Assembly (NCBI GenBank): GCA_036971475.1
Contig: JBAIZL010000002.1
Coordinates: 352,717,582 to 352,781,581, forward strand
Direction of reading: 5' to 3'
DNA from: Prosapia bicincta
Taxonomy: Eukaryota; Arthropoda; Insecta; Hemiptera; Cercopidae
Length of the DNA: 64,000 nucleotides
Shown here: piece by piece, positions 18,689 through 27,099 of the stretch
Numbering within the stretch: the first letter of the stretch is position 1
Layout of the letters: every line of letters starts with the position of its first letter
Notes under the pieces: generated by a model
Told to the model about the DNA's origin: nothing
Database searches by the model: none
What the model saw: the letters and a program-made list of their open reading frames with translations, nothing else
Translations under genes and position numbers: made by a program

Positions 18689-19033
18689 ATGGTAGCATAC
18701 CCGAGATACAGTACACCTGGAAGCAGGCTGGAATCGTTCAACAACACCAGATTTGTATATTCCCGCCCTTATGCTTGGCAATTTGCAGAAGCCGGTTTTT
18801 TCTTTCACTCTCCACCTGATGGCGTTATATGCTTTTACTGTGGTGGTGGTTTAAAGGATTGGGAAGCACATGAATTTCCATGGATCGAACATGGTGGATG
18901 GTTTCCGAGGTGCGGTTATTTAAAATTAGTAAAGGGTGAGGATTTTGGAGCACGATGTCATGCTGTGCGTAGGATGACGGTTTACTCATACCCAATACCA
19001 ATACATCCCGCAAAGAAGAGGAAACAGGGATAA
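18689..19033 (+). CDS. Single-BIR inhibitor-of-apoptosis-like protein
   Basis: 114 residues consisting of one BIR domain (about 11-80) and a short basic tail. Zinc ligands fit the BIR pattern exactly: C48, C51, H68 and C75 (C-x2-C-x16-H-x6-C), with the conserved W58, the P64-W65 pair and a Gly-rich turn. BIR domains of viral IAPs bind caspases or IAP antagonists and delay death of the infected cell. There is no RING here, unlike the IAP genes in the TIRs. The neighbours are virion genes on the same strand, and an AT-rich TATA-like stretch (18646-18656) lies about 35 bases upstream. The domain is intact, so this is the best candidate for a functional anti-apoptotic gene in the element. Confidence 0.88.
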   Translation: MVAYPRYSTPGSRLESFNNTRFVYSRPYAWQFAEAGFFFHSPPDGVICFYCGGGLKDWEAHEFPWIEHGGWFPRCGYLKLVKGEDFGARCHAVRRMTVYSYPIPIHPAKKRKQG

Positions 19034-19152
19034 GCAACGCCTTTATTGTACAAGGCTAATGTAATATATTGTTATATAGAGAGCGAAACTAAAAATAATA
19101 CATATTTCAAATTTACTTCTTGAAGAGGAAACATCCGTCATAAACTTACAAG

Positions 19153-19392
19153 ATGGCTTTGACTGCTAGATATATAGAGTATTATCCGCTACGCATCGAA
19201 CAAAAAGATGCTGTTAACGTTTTCTCAACCGAGATGAATAAGCTATTGGATCAAGGATTCAGCATGAGAGTTACAGTCGGCGCCTCGAACTATGGAAAGG
19301 ATACTACCGACGCTCGTGGAACGTCACCAATATCTTATCCTCCAGAAGCGGAAAAACCAGCCGTTGACGGTATTGCTGAGGAGGGGAATTGA
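19153..19392 (+). CDS. Small unknown viral protein
   Basis: 79 residues starting at an ATG in good context (AAGATGG). The first 45 residues mix hydrophobic and charged positions and may form an alpha/beta unit. The tail is Pro/Glu-rich. It lies in the same orientation between the BIR and PLA2 genes, and an AATAAA at 19465-19470 lies about 70 bases downstream. I do not recognise it. Confidence 0.5.
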   Translation: MALTARYIEYYPLRIEQKDAVNVFSTEMNKLLDQGFSMRVTVGASNYGKDTTDARGTSPISYPPEAEKPAVDGIAEEGN

Positions 19393-19742
19393 CCGGAGAA
19401 GAGCTGTTACTTCCATTTACTATTTAGTTAAGTGTAATACAATGTAAATATTATTTTTTTGTTCAATAAAAAGTTAATGTGATACATGTGTTAGTAATTA
19501 TTGTTGTAAAAAGAATAACAATTATTAAATATATGCTACAAAAAAAAAATATAAAAATAATAAACAAAATAAAACAAGAAATAATTATTGCAAGCATTTG
19601 GATGTGATAGAGGTATTTCTTTATTTTAAAAAAAACTTGGTATGAAGTGGTTCGTTATTATAAAGTAACAAGTTTCTACAACAAATGGACATTCTATATG
19701 AAGTAACCGTGTAGATAAATAATAGATACATATATATTTAAT
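19393..19742. other. AT-rich gap with poly(A) signal
   Basis: 350 bp, over 75% AT. It includes AATAAA at about 19465, long A and T runs and TATATATTTAATATG just before the PLA2 gene. No coding region seen. Confidence 0.6.
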
Positions 19743-20333
19743 ATGTTAAACGGTAAAACATTTAGTAACGGAAAGAAGTTTGTAAGAGAAGGAAGTGGTT
19801 TATCATCATCACTTGTAAGACTTGCGAAAAAAGCAGTCGGTATTATTCCAGTTAGTGCCGTAGTCAACAGGGCTATCGACGCTTTACCGGTGGAATTACA
19901 CATACCGGGTGGGTATAGATATTGCGGACCAGGTACAAAGTTGAAAAAACGTTTGGCACGAGGAGATCGGGGTATAAATAAGTTAGACGAAGCCTGTAAG
20001 GTCCACGACATAGTTTATTCCCGATATTCTGATTCAGCATCACGTTCTGTAGCAGACAGGGTTTTAGCAGAAAAAGCTTGGCAAAGGGCTAAGTCTAGTG
20101 ACGCTAGTATTGGTGAAAGAGCGGCTGCTTTAGCGGTGGCCGGAGCGATGAAGGCAAAAAGTGCAATCGGAGGTGGACGGATGAAAAGGAGAATAAGAAA
20201 AAGACGTAAAAGGGTGCCTGTCAGAAGAGTTGGTCGAAAGAGGACAGACAGTAAGTACAGGAGAAGACGTAGGAACAATGGTTCAAAAAACGGGAGGGGG
20301 TTGTACCTGCGACCGTACAGAAATGTGTATTAA
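19743..20333 (+). CDS. Phospholipase A2 / basic core protein
   Basis: 196 residues. The middle carries a parvovirus VP1-type secreted-PLA2 motif: calcium loop 'YRYCGPGT' (about 58-65) and the catalytic pair H88-D89 in 'LDEACKVHDIVYS'. In parvoviruses such a domain breaches the endosomal membrane during entry, and adintoviruses carry related genes. An Ala-rich region follows (about 118-140), and the last 55 residues are extremely rich in Arg/Lys, like adenovirus core or mu proteins that condense DNA. The fusion suggests a virion-internal protein that binds the genome and acts during entry. The short N-terminal part has no clear signal peptide. The reading frame is uninterrupted. Confidence 0.85.
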   Translation: MLNGKTFSNGKKFVREGSGLSSSLVRLAKKAVGIIPVSAVVNRAIDALPVELHIPGGYRYCGPGTKLKKRLARGDRGINKLDEACKVHDIVYSRYSDSASRSVADRVLAEKAWQRAKSSDASIGERAAALAVAGAMKAKSAIGGGRMKRRIRKRRKRVPVRRVGRKRTDSKYRRRRRNNGSKNGRGLYLRPYRNVY

Positions 20334-20368
20334 ATAGTAGTAGAAAACTCGTATTACCGAACAAGGCA

Positions 20369-20719
20369 TTGACGAATGAAGAGCTCGAACGTTACGCATA
20401 CTGCCTTTCTATACCGAATTTCAGAGGCGTCTTTATGAGAGACAATCTTCCGTCAAAACCTCGTGTAAACGAATCAGCTATAGTGAACTTGGACAGCACC
20501 GTCGGGTCGGGAACGCATTGGGTCTGTTACAAAAAATTAGGAAGCACAGTGTTTTACTTCGATAGTTTCGGCAACTTGCCACCACCATCGGAATTGAATC
20601 AGTATTTACGATCGGCAAAAACAATTCTATACAATTATGAAAGAAGACAACCGGAAGACTCGTTAATTTGCGGCCATTTATGTTTAGAATTCCTGGCAAA
20701 TAAAGTCAGTGTCATTTAA
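20369..20719 (+). CDS. Adenain-like cysteine protease (start codon unclear)
   Basis: A 116-residue Ulp1/C48-family maturation protease with H50 ('GTHWVCY'), D65 ('FYFDSFG'), a probable oxyanion glutamine Q94 and nucleophile C101 in 'LICGHLCLEFL'. The order and spacing match adenovirus protease. It would cut capsid and core precursors during virion maturation. The frame opens at about 20272 inside the end of the PLA2 gene and contains no ATG before the conserved 'EELERYA' region. The codon at 20369 is TTG, and the first in-frame ATG (about 20435) lies inside the conserved domain. The original start may be lost, or translation may begin at a non-AUG codon or by frameshift from the upstream gene. 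The stop is 1 base before the next start codon. Confidence 0.85.
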   Translation: MTNEELERYAYCLSIPNFRGVFMRDNLPSKPRVNESAIVNLDSTVGSGTHWVCYKKLGSTVFYFDSFGNLPPPSELNQYLRSAKTILYNYERRQPEDSLICGHLCLEFLANKVSVI

Positions 20720-20720
20720 G

Positions 20721-21434
20721 ATGTCTTCGTACACGGTATCCCTTACTGGGGACGAGTCTATACTGAGGAGCGTGCTGTTTCCACCTTTAAGGCTGCACGA
20801 AGAAAGCCAGTGGGAAGCGGCTCTATTAGAATTCACTACATACAATTCCATACCAAACGTCACCAAAGGCATTAACAACAAATTACACTACAGCAAAGCG
20901 GGTGACGTAAAAAACAATAAAATATACGAGATAGAATTGCCTACAGGGTCTTACGAAATTGACGAAGTGAACAGAGTGTTACAGAGGTCCATAGGTTACA
21001 GCAACTTTTCGCTTACGGCAAATAACAGCCTCCTTCGATGCGAAATAGTTACTAAATTCAACATACATTTCGATCAACCACATTCTATAGGATCGCTGTT
21101 GGGGTTTAAAAGAAACCTCGCACCGAACGAAGAAAAGAAACCTCATTTAGGCGATGAAGAGGTCAATATTATAAAGGTAAACAACATCGAAATTTCCTGT
21201 AACATCATAGACGGTTCTTACAAAAACGGAAAGAGGGAACATATTATACATTCGTTTTTTCCATCGGTTCCGCCGGGATATAAAATAATAGAAGTACCAC
21301 AAAATCTGGTTTACTTGCCCATAAAATTCAGTTTGATTTCAGAAGTCGTAGTGAGAGTGCTTGATCAAAACGGGGATCCAGTTGATTTTAGAGGAGAAAC
21401 TATAAGCATCAGGTTGCATATAAAACGCGTATGA
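20721..21434 (+). CDS. Minor capsid (penton-like) protein
   Basis: 237 residues from the ATG at 20721. The open frame begins four codons earlier at a GTG. By position between protease and major capsid gene, by length, and by the pattern of beta-rich segments ('WEAALLEFTTYNSIPNV', 'LPTGSYEIDEVNRVL', 'IGSLLGFKR', 'PPGYKIIEVPQNLVYLPI'), it matches the single-jelly-roll penton proteins of Polintons. The 'LPTGSYEI' and 'SLLGF' phrases are typical of this family. It would form the capsid vertices. Its TGA overlaps the ATG of the small frame at 21431. Confidence 0.85.
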   Translation: MSSYTVSLTGDESILRSVLFPPLRLHEESQWEAALLEFTTYNSIPNVTKGINNKLHYSKAGDVKNNKIYEIELPTGSYEIDEVNRVLQRSIGYSNFSLTANNSLLRCEIVTKFNIHFDQPHSIGSLLGFKRNLAPNEEKKPHLGDEEVNIIKVNNIEISCNIIDGSYKNGKREHIIHSFFPSVPPGYKIIEVPQNLVYLPIKFSLISEVVVRVLDQNGDPVDFRGETISIRLHIKRV

Positions 21435-21664
21435 GTATGGGGTTAGACTTTATTAACGATACTCTTGGTGGAACGAAATTCAGTTCTTGTGAACAGATAG
21501 AAAGGATAACAAGTGAGAACAAGACGTTTCTAGAAAGAATAGGTTTCACAGTTCTTAACGATGGATATATTAGACATAGGCCACGGTCCGGTGTTCGACG
21601 AAACGATTTGGGAGAAGGAGTATCACAGCCACAACCCTTACGCTTCATCCAGATTAGGAAATAA
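21431..21664 (+). CDS. Small ORF between the capsid genes
   Basis: 77 codons, starting in an ATGA overlap with the penton-like gene and running 104 bases into the major capsid gene in another frame. The first 45 residues look like protein (amphipathic; 'ENKTFLERIGFTVLNDGY'), while the part overlapping the capsid gene looks like frame shadow. It may be a real short virion gene that once stopped near 21575. No family recognised. Confidence 0.35.
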   Translation: MSMGLDFINDTLGGTKFSSCEQIERITSENKTFLERIGFTVLNDGYIRHRPRSGVRRNDLGEGVSQPQPLRFIQIRK

Positions 21665-22787
21665 CGACGAAATCCGTATTCCTATTCAATCGCAAGATGC
21701 GTACACTCTGCCGTCGGAGAGCTACCTGTACATCGAAGGAAAGGTGACGAAAAAAGATGGGACTTTGGGAACGGAAGTCCCGTTTGTGAATAACGCGATG
21801 TCGTATCTGTTCGAGGAGATTAGATATGAAAGTTCCGGTGTTACGGTTGATTCCGTGAAACGCGTGGGAATAACCAGCACTCTAAAAGGCCTAGTATCTC
21901 TTTCGGCTTCAGATCGCAACATTATAAGAATGTCCGGTTGGTTGTTTCCTACCGATATTAATGAAAAACCAAACTCAACAGGGAATTTTGACTTTTGTAT
22001 TCCGCTTCAATTGTTGTTGGGGTTTGCAGAGGATTACCGTAGAATAATAATGAACGTCCGTCAAGAGTTGGTTCTAATAAGATCTTCTTCAGACAACGAT
22101 TGCATAATAGGAGCTACCGGTGCAACCGATGCCACATTGGATTGGAAATGCGTTTTGGAAAAGATAGTATGGCGGGTGCCGCACGTGAGATTGTCTGATG
22201 AACACAAGGTCAGGCTTTTGAGAGAGCTAAACGATGACCACGAGATCGTGGTACCATTTCGGAGTTGGGAGTTGCACGAATACCCCGTACTGCCGCAAAC
22301 TCAGAGACATTCATGGACGATAAAAACGTCGAACCAAATGGAGAAACCAAGATTTGTAATTTTTGCATTTCAGACTAACAGGAAGCACGTCATTACAAGA
22401 TATTCAACTAATTTCGATCATTGCAATCTTAAAAACATAAAACTGTTCCTAAACTCGCAGTTTTTCCCGTACGACAACGTTAGCGCCGATTTTTCGAAAA
22501 AACGTTATTCAATGCTGTACGAGATGTACGCTAAGTTTCAATCATCGTATTACGGGCGTAAGAACGCGCCTCTGTTTTCTCCGGATTCGTATGAGGAATA
22601 TTCACCAATAGTGGTTATTGATTGTTCGAAACAGAACGAATCTGTGAAGAGCTCAACAGTTGATATCAGGTTAGAATTTGAGACAGCAGAAAATATTCCT
22701 GACAAAACGGCTGCTTACTGTTTGATTTTACACGATACGATAGTAACTTATACGCCTCTCACAGGGAGTGTAAAGAGAGTGTCGTAG
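21561..22787 (+). CDS. Major capsid protein (hexon-like double jelly roll)
   Basis: 408 residues, uninterrupted. The opening 'MDILDIGHGPVFDE' and the block 'NDEIRIPIQSQDAYTLP' (about 36-52) are typical of Polinton/adintovirus major capsid proteins. The rest is beta-rich, with aromatic clusters such as 'WELHEYPVLPQTQRHSW' (about 235), as expected of two jelly rolls. Trimers would form the hexagonal capsomers. It follows the penton-like gene and is the last of the core genes on this strand. The final 175 bases (22614-22787) are duplicated at 24715 beyond an inserted piwi block. Confidence 0.92.
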   Translation: MDILDIGHGPVFDETIWEKEYHSHNPYASSRLGNNDEIRIPIQSQDAYTLPSESYLYIEGKVTKKDGTLGTEVPFVNNAMSYLFEEIRYESSGVTVDSVKRVGITSTLKGLVSLSASDRNIIRMSGWLFPTDINEKPNSTGNFDFCIPLQLLLGFAEDYRRIIMNVRQELVLIRSSSDNDCIIGATGATDATLDWKCVLEKIVWRVPHVRLSDEHKVRLLRELNDDHEIVVPFRSWELHEYPVLPQTQRHSWTIKTSNQMEKPRFVIFAFQTNRKHVITRYSTNFDHCNLKNIKLFLNSQFFPYDNVSADFSKKRYSMLYEMYAKFQSSYYGRKNAPLFSPDSYEEYSPIVVIDCSKQNESVKSSTVDIRLEFETAENIPDKTAAYCLILHDTIVTYTPLTGSVKRVS

Positions 22788-23196
22788 AGGTGTTTTGTTT
22801 TGATCAGTGGGAGGGGGTGGCGATGTATATAAGAAAGTCGGATGGAGTTGTTTTCATTTAAAACTTTGATCTCGGCCAGTCAAGATCACTTTCCAGACAT
22901 TCATAGTTAGAAAGGACCTTGAACCCACATAATGAACACATGTAGTGAGACGGACGCACCTTTAGCGGGTGGTGTTAAGTTGGACGAAAACGTGGATGAT
23001 ACGGTTTCTAATGAAAATTCAAAAGAAACTCGTGTAGAAATACCAGAGTTTAAAGACGTTGACAACGCTCTAACCTCGCTCTATAACAACGCAATACGTC
23101 TGACGATAATGAAAAGGAACAGGGAAGACGATCTTGAAGAGGACATGAGCGATATGTTTATCGTTGCCTATCTCCGTGCTGTGTACCCACTAACTG
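22614..23196 (+). repeat. 583-bp viral segment, first copy of flanking duplication
   Basis: The end of the capsid gene, an intergenic TATA box (GATGTATATAAG, about 22822) and the start of the next gene. The segment is repeated at 24717-25291, with the piwi-derived block 23197-24716 between the two copies. They differ by scattered substitutions and small indels, so the duplication is not very recent. Confidence 0.85.
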
Positions 23197-23222
23197 ATTG
23201 GTGCGCAAAACTGCAAGAATAG
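22932..23222 (+). pseudogene. 5' fragment of unknown acidic gene (copy 1, truncated)
   Basis: An intact N-terminus (about 88 viral codons, acidic, with an 'IPEFKDVDN' segment). At about 23197 the viral sequence is replaced by the piwi-array block, so the C-terminal two-thirds are lost and the last residues are foreign. The second copy beyond the block retains the rest of the gene. A TATA box at about 22822-22830 lies about 105 bases upstream. Confidence 0.7.
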
Positions 23223-24716
23223 ATCTAAAAAAGTATAGAAATATTAAGACTCTTCTGACATATATTTGTAATAGTTTCTAGAAATACAATGGTGCTTACA
23301 CACGTTCTAACGATATTCTAATCCAATATAGTCTAGCCGATAGTGAATTTTTCCTCATTGGTGAGTGAAACTGCAAGAATGAAGTGAAAGAGTTGGTTAT
23401 TACTATTCCAACGTTCTACTCTCTCCTTTGGCCCAACTCTTGTCCTAACAGCCATGTTTCTAATGAAAGTAAAATTATTTCTCAGAGATTCAGAAGTGCC
23501 TGTCAGCCGGCAAAATTCCGGAACCAGGTAAATGAATTTCCCTTGACCAGCTCTGACTTCCCTCAGTTTAGTTTTGGTAACCAACAACGGCTAGTCTTTT
23601 TGTCTTAGTTGTGCATTATATTTTTCTCTAAAATATGCAACATATGTGATATCCTGATTGTCTCTTTTGAAAGTATTCAATGGGGTTAACTTAAAGTCAA
23701 TGTCGTCAATTCTGTATGTCCTGGTATTATAACCTGTAAGCACCGTAGTATCAACGATAGCTTTAGTGAAGACATCCTAAAATTGTCTGGATGCTCTTGC
23801 AGTATGTCATTGTAGACTTTAAGTACAGTGTCCTTTCTCATCACCTTAAATGTCACTTCTGCACACATCAGGATGTTTTGGTCGTATTGCCTTATTGAAG
23901 TTACATACCCCGGCCAAATTTCAAGGCCAAGATCAGCATGATCAACCTTATTTCGAGCATCATAAAAATCTCTGCCAACAAGCTGAAGTTTTAAGTATCT
24001 CAGACATTTTCGGGATATCATATTGTAAAAGTGCAGGCAGTGGTAGTCACCAAATACCAAATCTCCTACAAGTTTGAGAGTTATACGAATATTTTTATCA
24101 TCTGTAGCTCTGGCTGAAAACATCTCCAGTGGATCTGGAGCTAGGCGGTTGCTGGTGTACAGTATTGTACCATCAAATATATATTGCCCTAGAACATTCA
24201 TATGTGGACGAATTAGGCTTCGTTTAATCTCCAAGGTGTCATCTTCAGGGTCGAAATCTACTTGGTACTGATATAAACAGCAATCCGTTTTTGTAAGTAG
24301 GCGAAAATAGTTTGCTTGTAAAGTTACAGCAGTGCCAGAGTTTCCTTTCTTGTTATATAGCGACGCAGGTCTCGTTTTATTAAGATTTTCAGTATTTATT
24401 TGCCGTCTTCCACGAAGACTTCCTCTCCCCAACTGCTGGGAACCATTTCCGTAACCATTTCCACCTTCACTTTCTAATTTCATTCTGCCAAATTTAGAAG
24501 TAATTTGAGCTGCATTACCACCTGGGCCAGGACCATCTCTGTGAGATGATCTTCCTCCTGAAACTGGAGCATGCGAAGCTTGAGGTCTTTGAAAACCTGG
24601 TGGTTCGTGAGGTACACTAGCACCAGGTGGTTACCTAGAAGTGGCTTGTAACCCAGAAGTGTGTGATAATCCAGCTGTTGGTGGGGCTTCACCTGGCTTA
24701 CTCGCTATCTGCTGTT
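23197..24716 (-). pseudogene. piwi N-PAZ unit inside the viral element
   Basis: One nearly complete unit of the 1.53-kb class (no piggyBac-like insert), minus strand. N-terminal tail about 24716-24500, N domain and linker 24483-23770, PAZ about 23760-23333, then unit-flanking sequence (23223-23330) like that at 5100-5160. The longest open stretch, 23686-24483, covers the RGG/GN-rich region and N domain, then shifts frame after 'EHPDNF' as in the main array. At both edges viral sequence resumes abruptly, with only a few bases of microhomology. It lies between two copies of a viral segment. Confidence 0.85.
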
Positions 24717-25291
24717 GGTTATAGACTGTTCGAAACAGAAGGAATCTGTGAAGATTTCAACAGTTGATATCAGGTTAGAATTTGTGACAGCAGAAATTAT
24801 TCCTGACAAAACGGCTGCTTACTGTTTGATTTTACACGATACGATAGTAACTTATACACCTCTCACATGGAGTGTAAAGAGTGTCGTAGAGGTTTTATGT
24901 TTTGATCAGTGGGAGGGGGCGATGTATATAAGAACGTCGGTTGGAGTTGTTTTCATTTAAAACTTTGATCTCGGCCAGTCAAGAGCACTTTAAACACATT
25001 CATAGTTAGAAAGGACCTTGAACGCACATAATGAACACATGTAGTGAGACGGAAGCACCTTTAGCGGATAGTGTTAAGAAAACGTGGATGATACGGTTTT
25101 TAATGAAAATTCAAAAGAAACTCGTGTAGAAATACCAGAGTTTAAAGACGTTGACAACACTCTAGCCTGGCTCCATAACAACGCAATACGTCTGACGATA
25201 ATGAAAAGGAACAGGGAAGACGATCTTGAAGAGGACATGAGCGATAAGTTTATCGGTGCCTATCTCCGTGCTTTGTACCCTCTAACTGCAT
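24717..25291 (+). repeat. 583-bp viral segment, second copy
   Basis: Corresponds to 22614-23196. It has a 7-bp deletion at about 25079 and several small differences, including CTTTAAACACATTCATAG versus CTTTCCAGACATTCATAG. A TATA box is kept at about 24923. Confidence 0.85.
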
Positions 25292-25905
25292 GCATGGGAA
25301 AGAATGTGACCGTAGGCGTTTTTGAGTCTTTGTCTCTTTCGCCAGGCGTGCTCATCAACTACTCCAAAAGATACACATTGTTTACAGCGGATTCGTTCAA
25401 GACGTTTGTCGGCTACTTGAACGTTTTCGAAACCTTCCTAGCCTGTAGAGAAACCGGAAAAAAGACACGTTTGATATTACCCGGAACAGATATCGAAGTT
25501 GACACCGTAAAGATATATGGTAAACACTACGTTCGTATTAAAGATTATCAACGGAACGGGCAAAAGGTTATTTTGAAGCCTAGAGATTTTTACGTACTGA
25601 ATGGTGTGGTTCCTGCCGTTGAAAGGTACTTGGAACAGTTGAAGTTGTCTAAGGAAAGTATTAGAGACTAAGTAGAGGCTTGTTTAAAAGGTGGGATTGG
25701 TGAGCCACCAGAGTACGTGTACATTGATTATAGCATATACAACCGGTTGCCACAAGAGGTTGAACTCAATAGACAGCTGTTGCTTATGTTGCATCAAGAA
25801 ACGAACGTCGAAGACGAGGAGGAAGATATCAAGAACGTTGAACCGATAACGTCGGGGGAAGATGAGAACGTTATGAGCATTCTTCCTAAGCACGAAGAGG
25901 TATAA
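25031..25905 (+). pseudogene. Unknown acidic-tailed gene, copy 2 (PC4-like region)
   Basis: The copy that retains the full 3' part. Its start codon survives at 25031, but a 7-bp deletion at about 25079 shifts the frame. The main frame then runs 25084-25671, ends at a TAA, and continues in frame to 25905. The central part ('DTVKIYGKHYVRIKDYQRNG', then a 'VILKPRDFYVL' strand) resembles the PC4/p15 single-stranded-DNA-binding fold in its strand-and-aromatic pattern. The end is very acidic (EDEEED), as in many single-stranded-DNA-binding proteins. An auxiliary role in DNA replication or late transcription is a guess. Copy 1 has the good N-terminus and copy 2 the good C-terminus, so neither is complete. 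Confidence 0.6.
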
Positions 25906-25907
25906 AA
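25901..25907 (+). promoter_or_regulatory. TATA box overlapping a stop codon
   Basis: TATAAAA. The TAA at 25903-25905 is also the stop of the preceding gene. The next start codon is at 25984, a spacing of about 75 bases like other genes in this element. Confidence 0.55.
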
Positions 25908-25983
25908 GGCGACAAAGATCGAGACCTATTCGCAGTCTGCGTCCGGACGTTTTGGGGATTAGAGGACAAGGAAAAAACAAATA

Positions 25984-26108
25984 ATGGAACTATCTGCTTG
26001 CGTGTTAGAGTTGCAATGTTTTAAAGGAGAGTGTAACGAGTTTACAGTGTAGGAACTCGTATTATTGGACCTACAAACAAACGCTACCTACACGTTCCTG
26101 TTTAAACC
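25984..26108 (+). pseudogene. 5' fragment of a viral gene, interrupted
   Basis: Starts at ATG 25984 with 'MELSACVLELQCFKGECNEF', meets TAG after 22 codons (26050), and continues in frame with 'LLDLQTNATYTFLFKPP' up to about 26108, where array-spacer sequence begins. The 'ELQCFKG..NEF' and 'FLFKPP' phrases recall a conserved Polinton-associated protein of insects whose function I do not know. Both a nonsense change and the loss of the remainder disable it. Confidence 0.5.
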
Positions 26109-26487
26109 GCCTATTTTTAGGCTATTTATATATCCACTCATAGTATTCTCAATTTCACAAAAATTCACTTGATATTTTAAATTATCACATAAACTCATCT
26201 GGCAGTTAGAAAATTAAATGTAAAATGACATTTCTTGTAGATAATATTTAAAGCATAGAATTAGACTAGTATGTTATAATTTCTTAACCGTATCTAGAAT
26301 TATTCTAAGCAAATGTAGTAGCCCATGATGTGCGAAGTTGCTCATTGATGTGAAAACCTGCAAGAAAGAAATTAATATTTATTACATAAACTAAGACTAT
26401 TCTGGCCTATCGTTTTAATAGTTTCTAGAAATACAATGAAATACACACATTCTCCAGATATTATAATCAAACGTAGTCTAGCCCAAA
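26109..26487 (+). repeat. Array spacer copy inside the viral element
   Basis: Closely matches 4840-5165 in the same orientation and 49600-49760 inverted. It starts with an AT-rich part (GCCTATTTTTAGGCTATTTATATAT) and ends at TAGTCTAGCCCAAAGTG, where the 114-bp satellite begins. It shows that array material has entered the virus at a second place. Confidence 0.75.
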
Positions 26488-27085
26488 GTGTATTTCACTC
26501 AAAGAAACCAAGGTTAAGGTTATTGTTATAAAACGAAAGTGGCAGTGTAATCCACTGCTGGAAACCAAAGTTAGGTATAGTGAATTTAAAATGGAAAGGC
26601 AGTGTATTTCACTCAAAGAAACCAAGGTTAAGTTTATTGAAATAAAAACAAATTAGCATTGCAATCCACTGCCGGATACAAAGATGAGGTGTAGAGCATT
26701 TTAAATGGAGAGGCAGTGTATTTCACTCAAAGAAACAAGGGATAAGGTTATTAAAATAAAAACAAATTAGCATTGCAATCCACTGCCGGATACAAAGGTA
26801 AGGTGTAGTGAATTTAAAATGGAGAGGTAGTGTATTTCACTCACAGAAACAAGGTATAAGGTTATAAATATAAAAAGAAAGTGGCAGTGTAATCCACTGC
26901 TGGAAATAAAAAAATAGGTGTAGTGAACTTAAAATGGAGGGACAGTGTATTTCACTCAAAGAAACCAAGGTTAAGGTTATTATTATAAAAAGAAAGTGGT
27001 AGTGTAATCCACTGCTGGAAACCAAAATTAGGTATAGTGAATTTAAAATGGAGAGGCAGTGTATTTCACTCAAAGAAACCAAGGT
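26488..27085 (+). repeat. 114-bp tandem satellite
   Basis: About 5.3 copies with starts of GTGTATTTCACTC at 26488, 26601, 26716, 26830, 26945 and 27059 (period 113-115). Each copy also has a TGGCAGTGTAATCCACTGC or CATTGCAATCCACTGC word with short inverted symmetry (GCAGTG...CACTGC). It is sharply bounded by spacer on the left and the gypsy-like element on the right. Confidence 0.92.
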
Positions 27086-27099
27086 TATAAATTTGGTCT

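Noticed and set aside
26488..27085. CRISPR-like array
   Set aside because: The repeats are contiguous 114-bp satellite units with no unique spacers, in a eukaryotic context.
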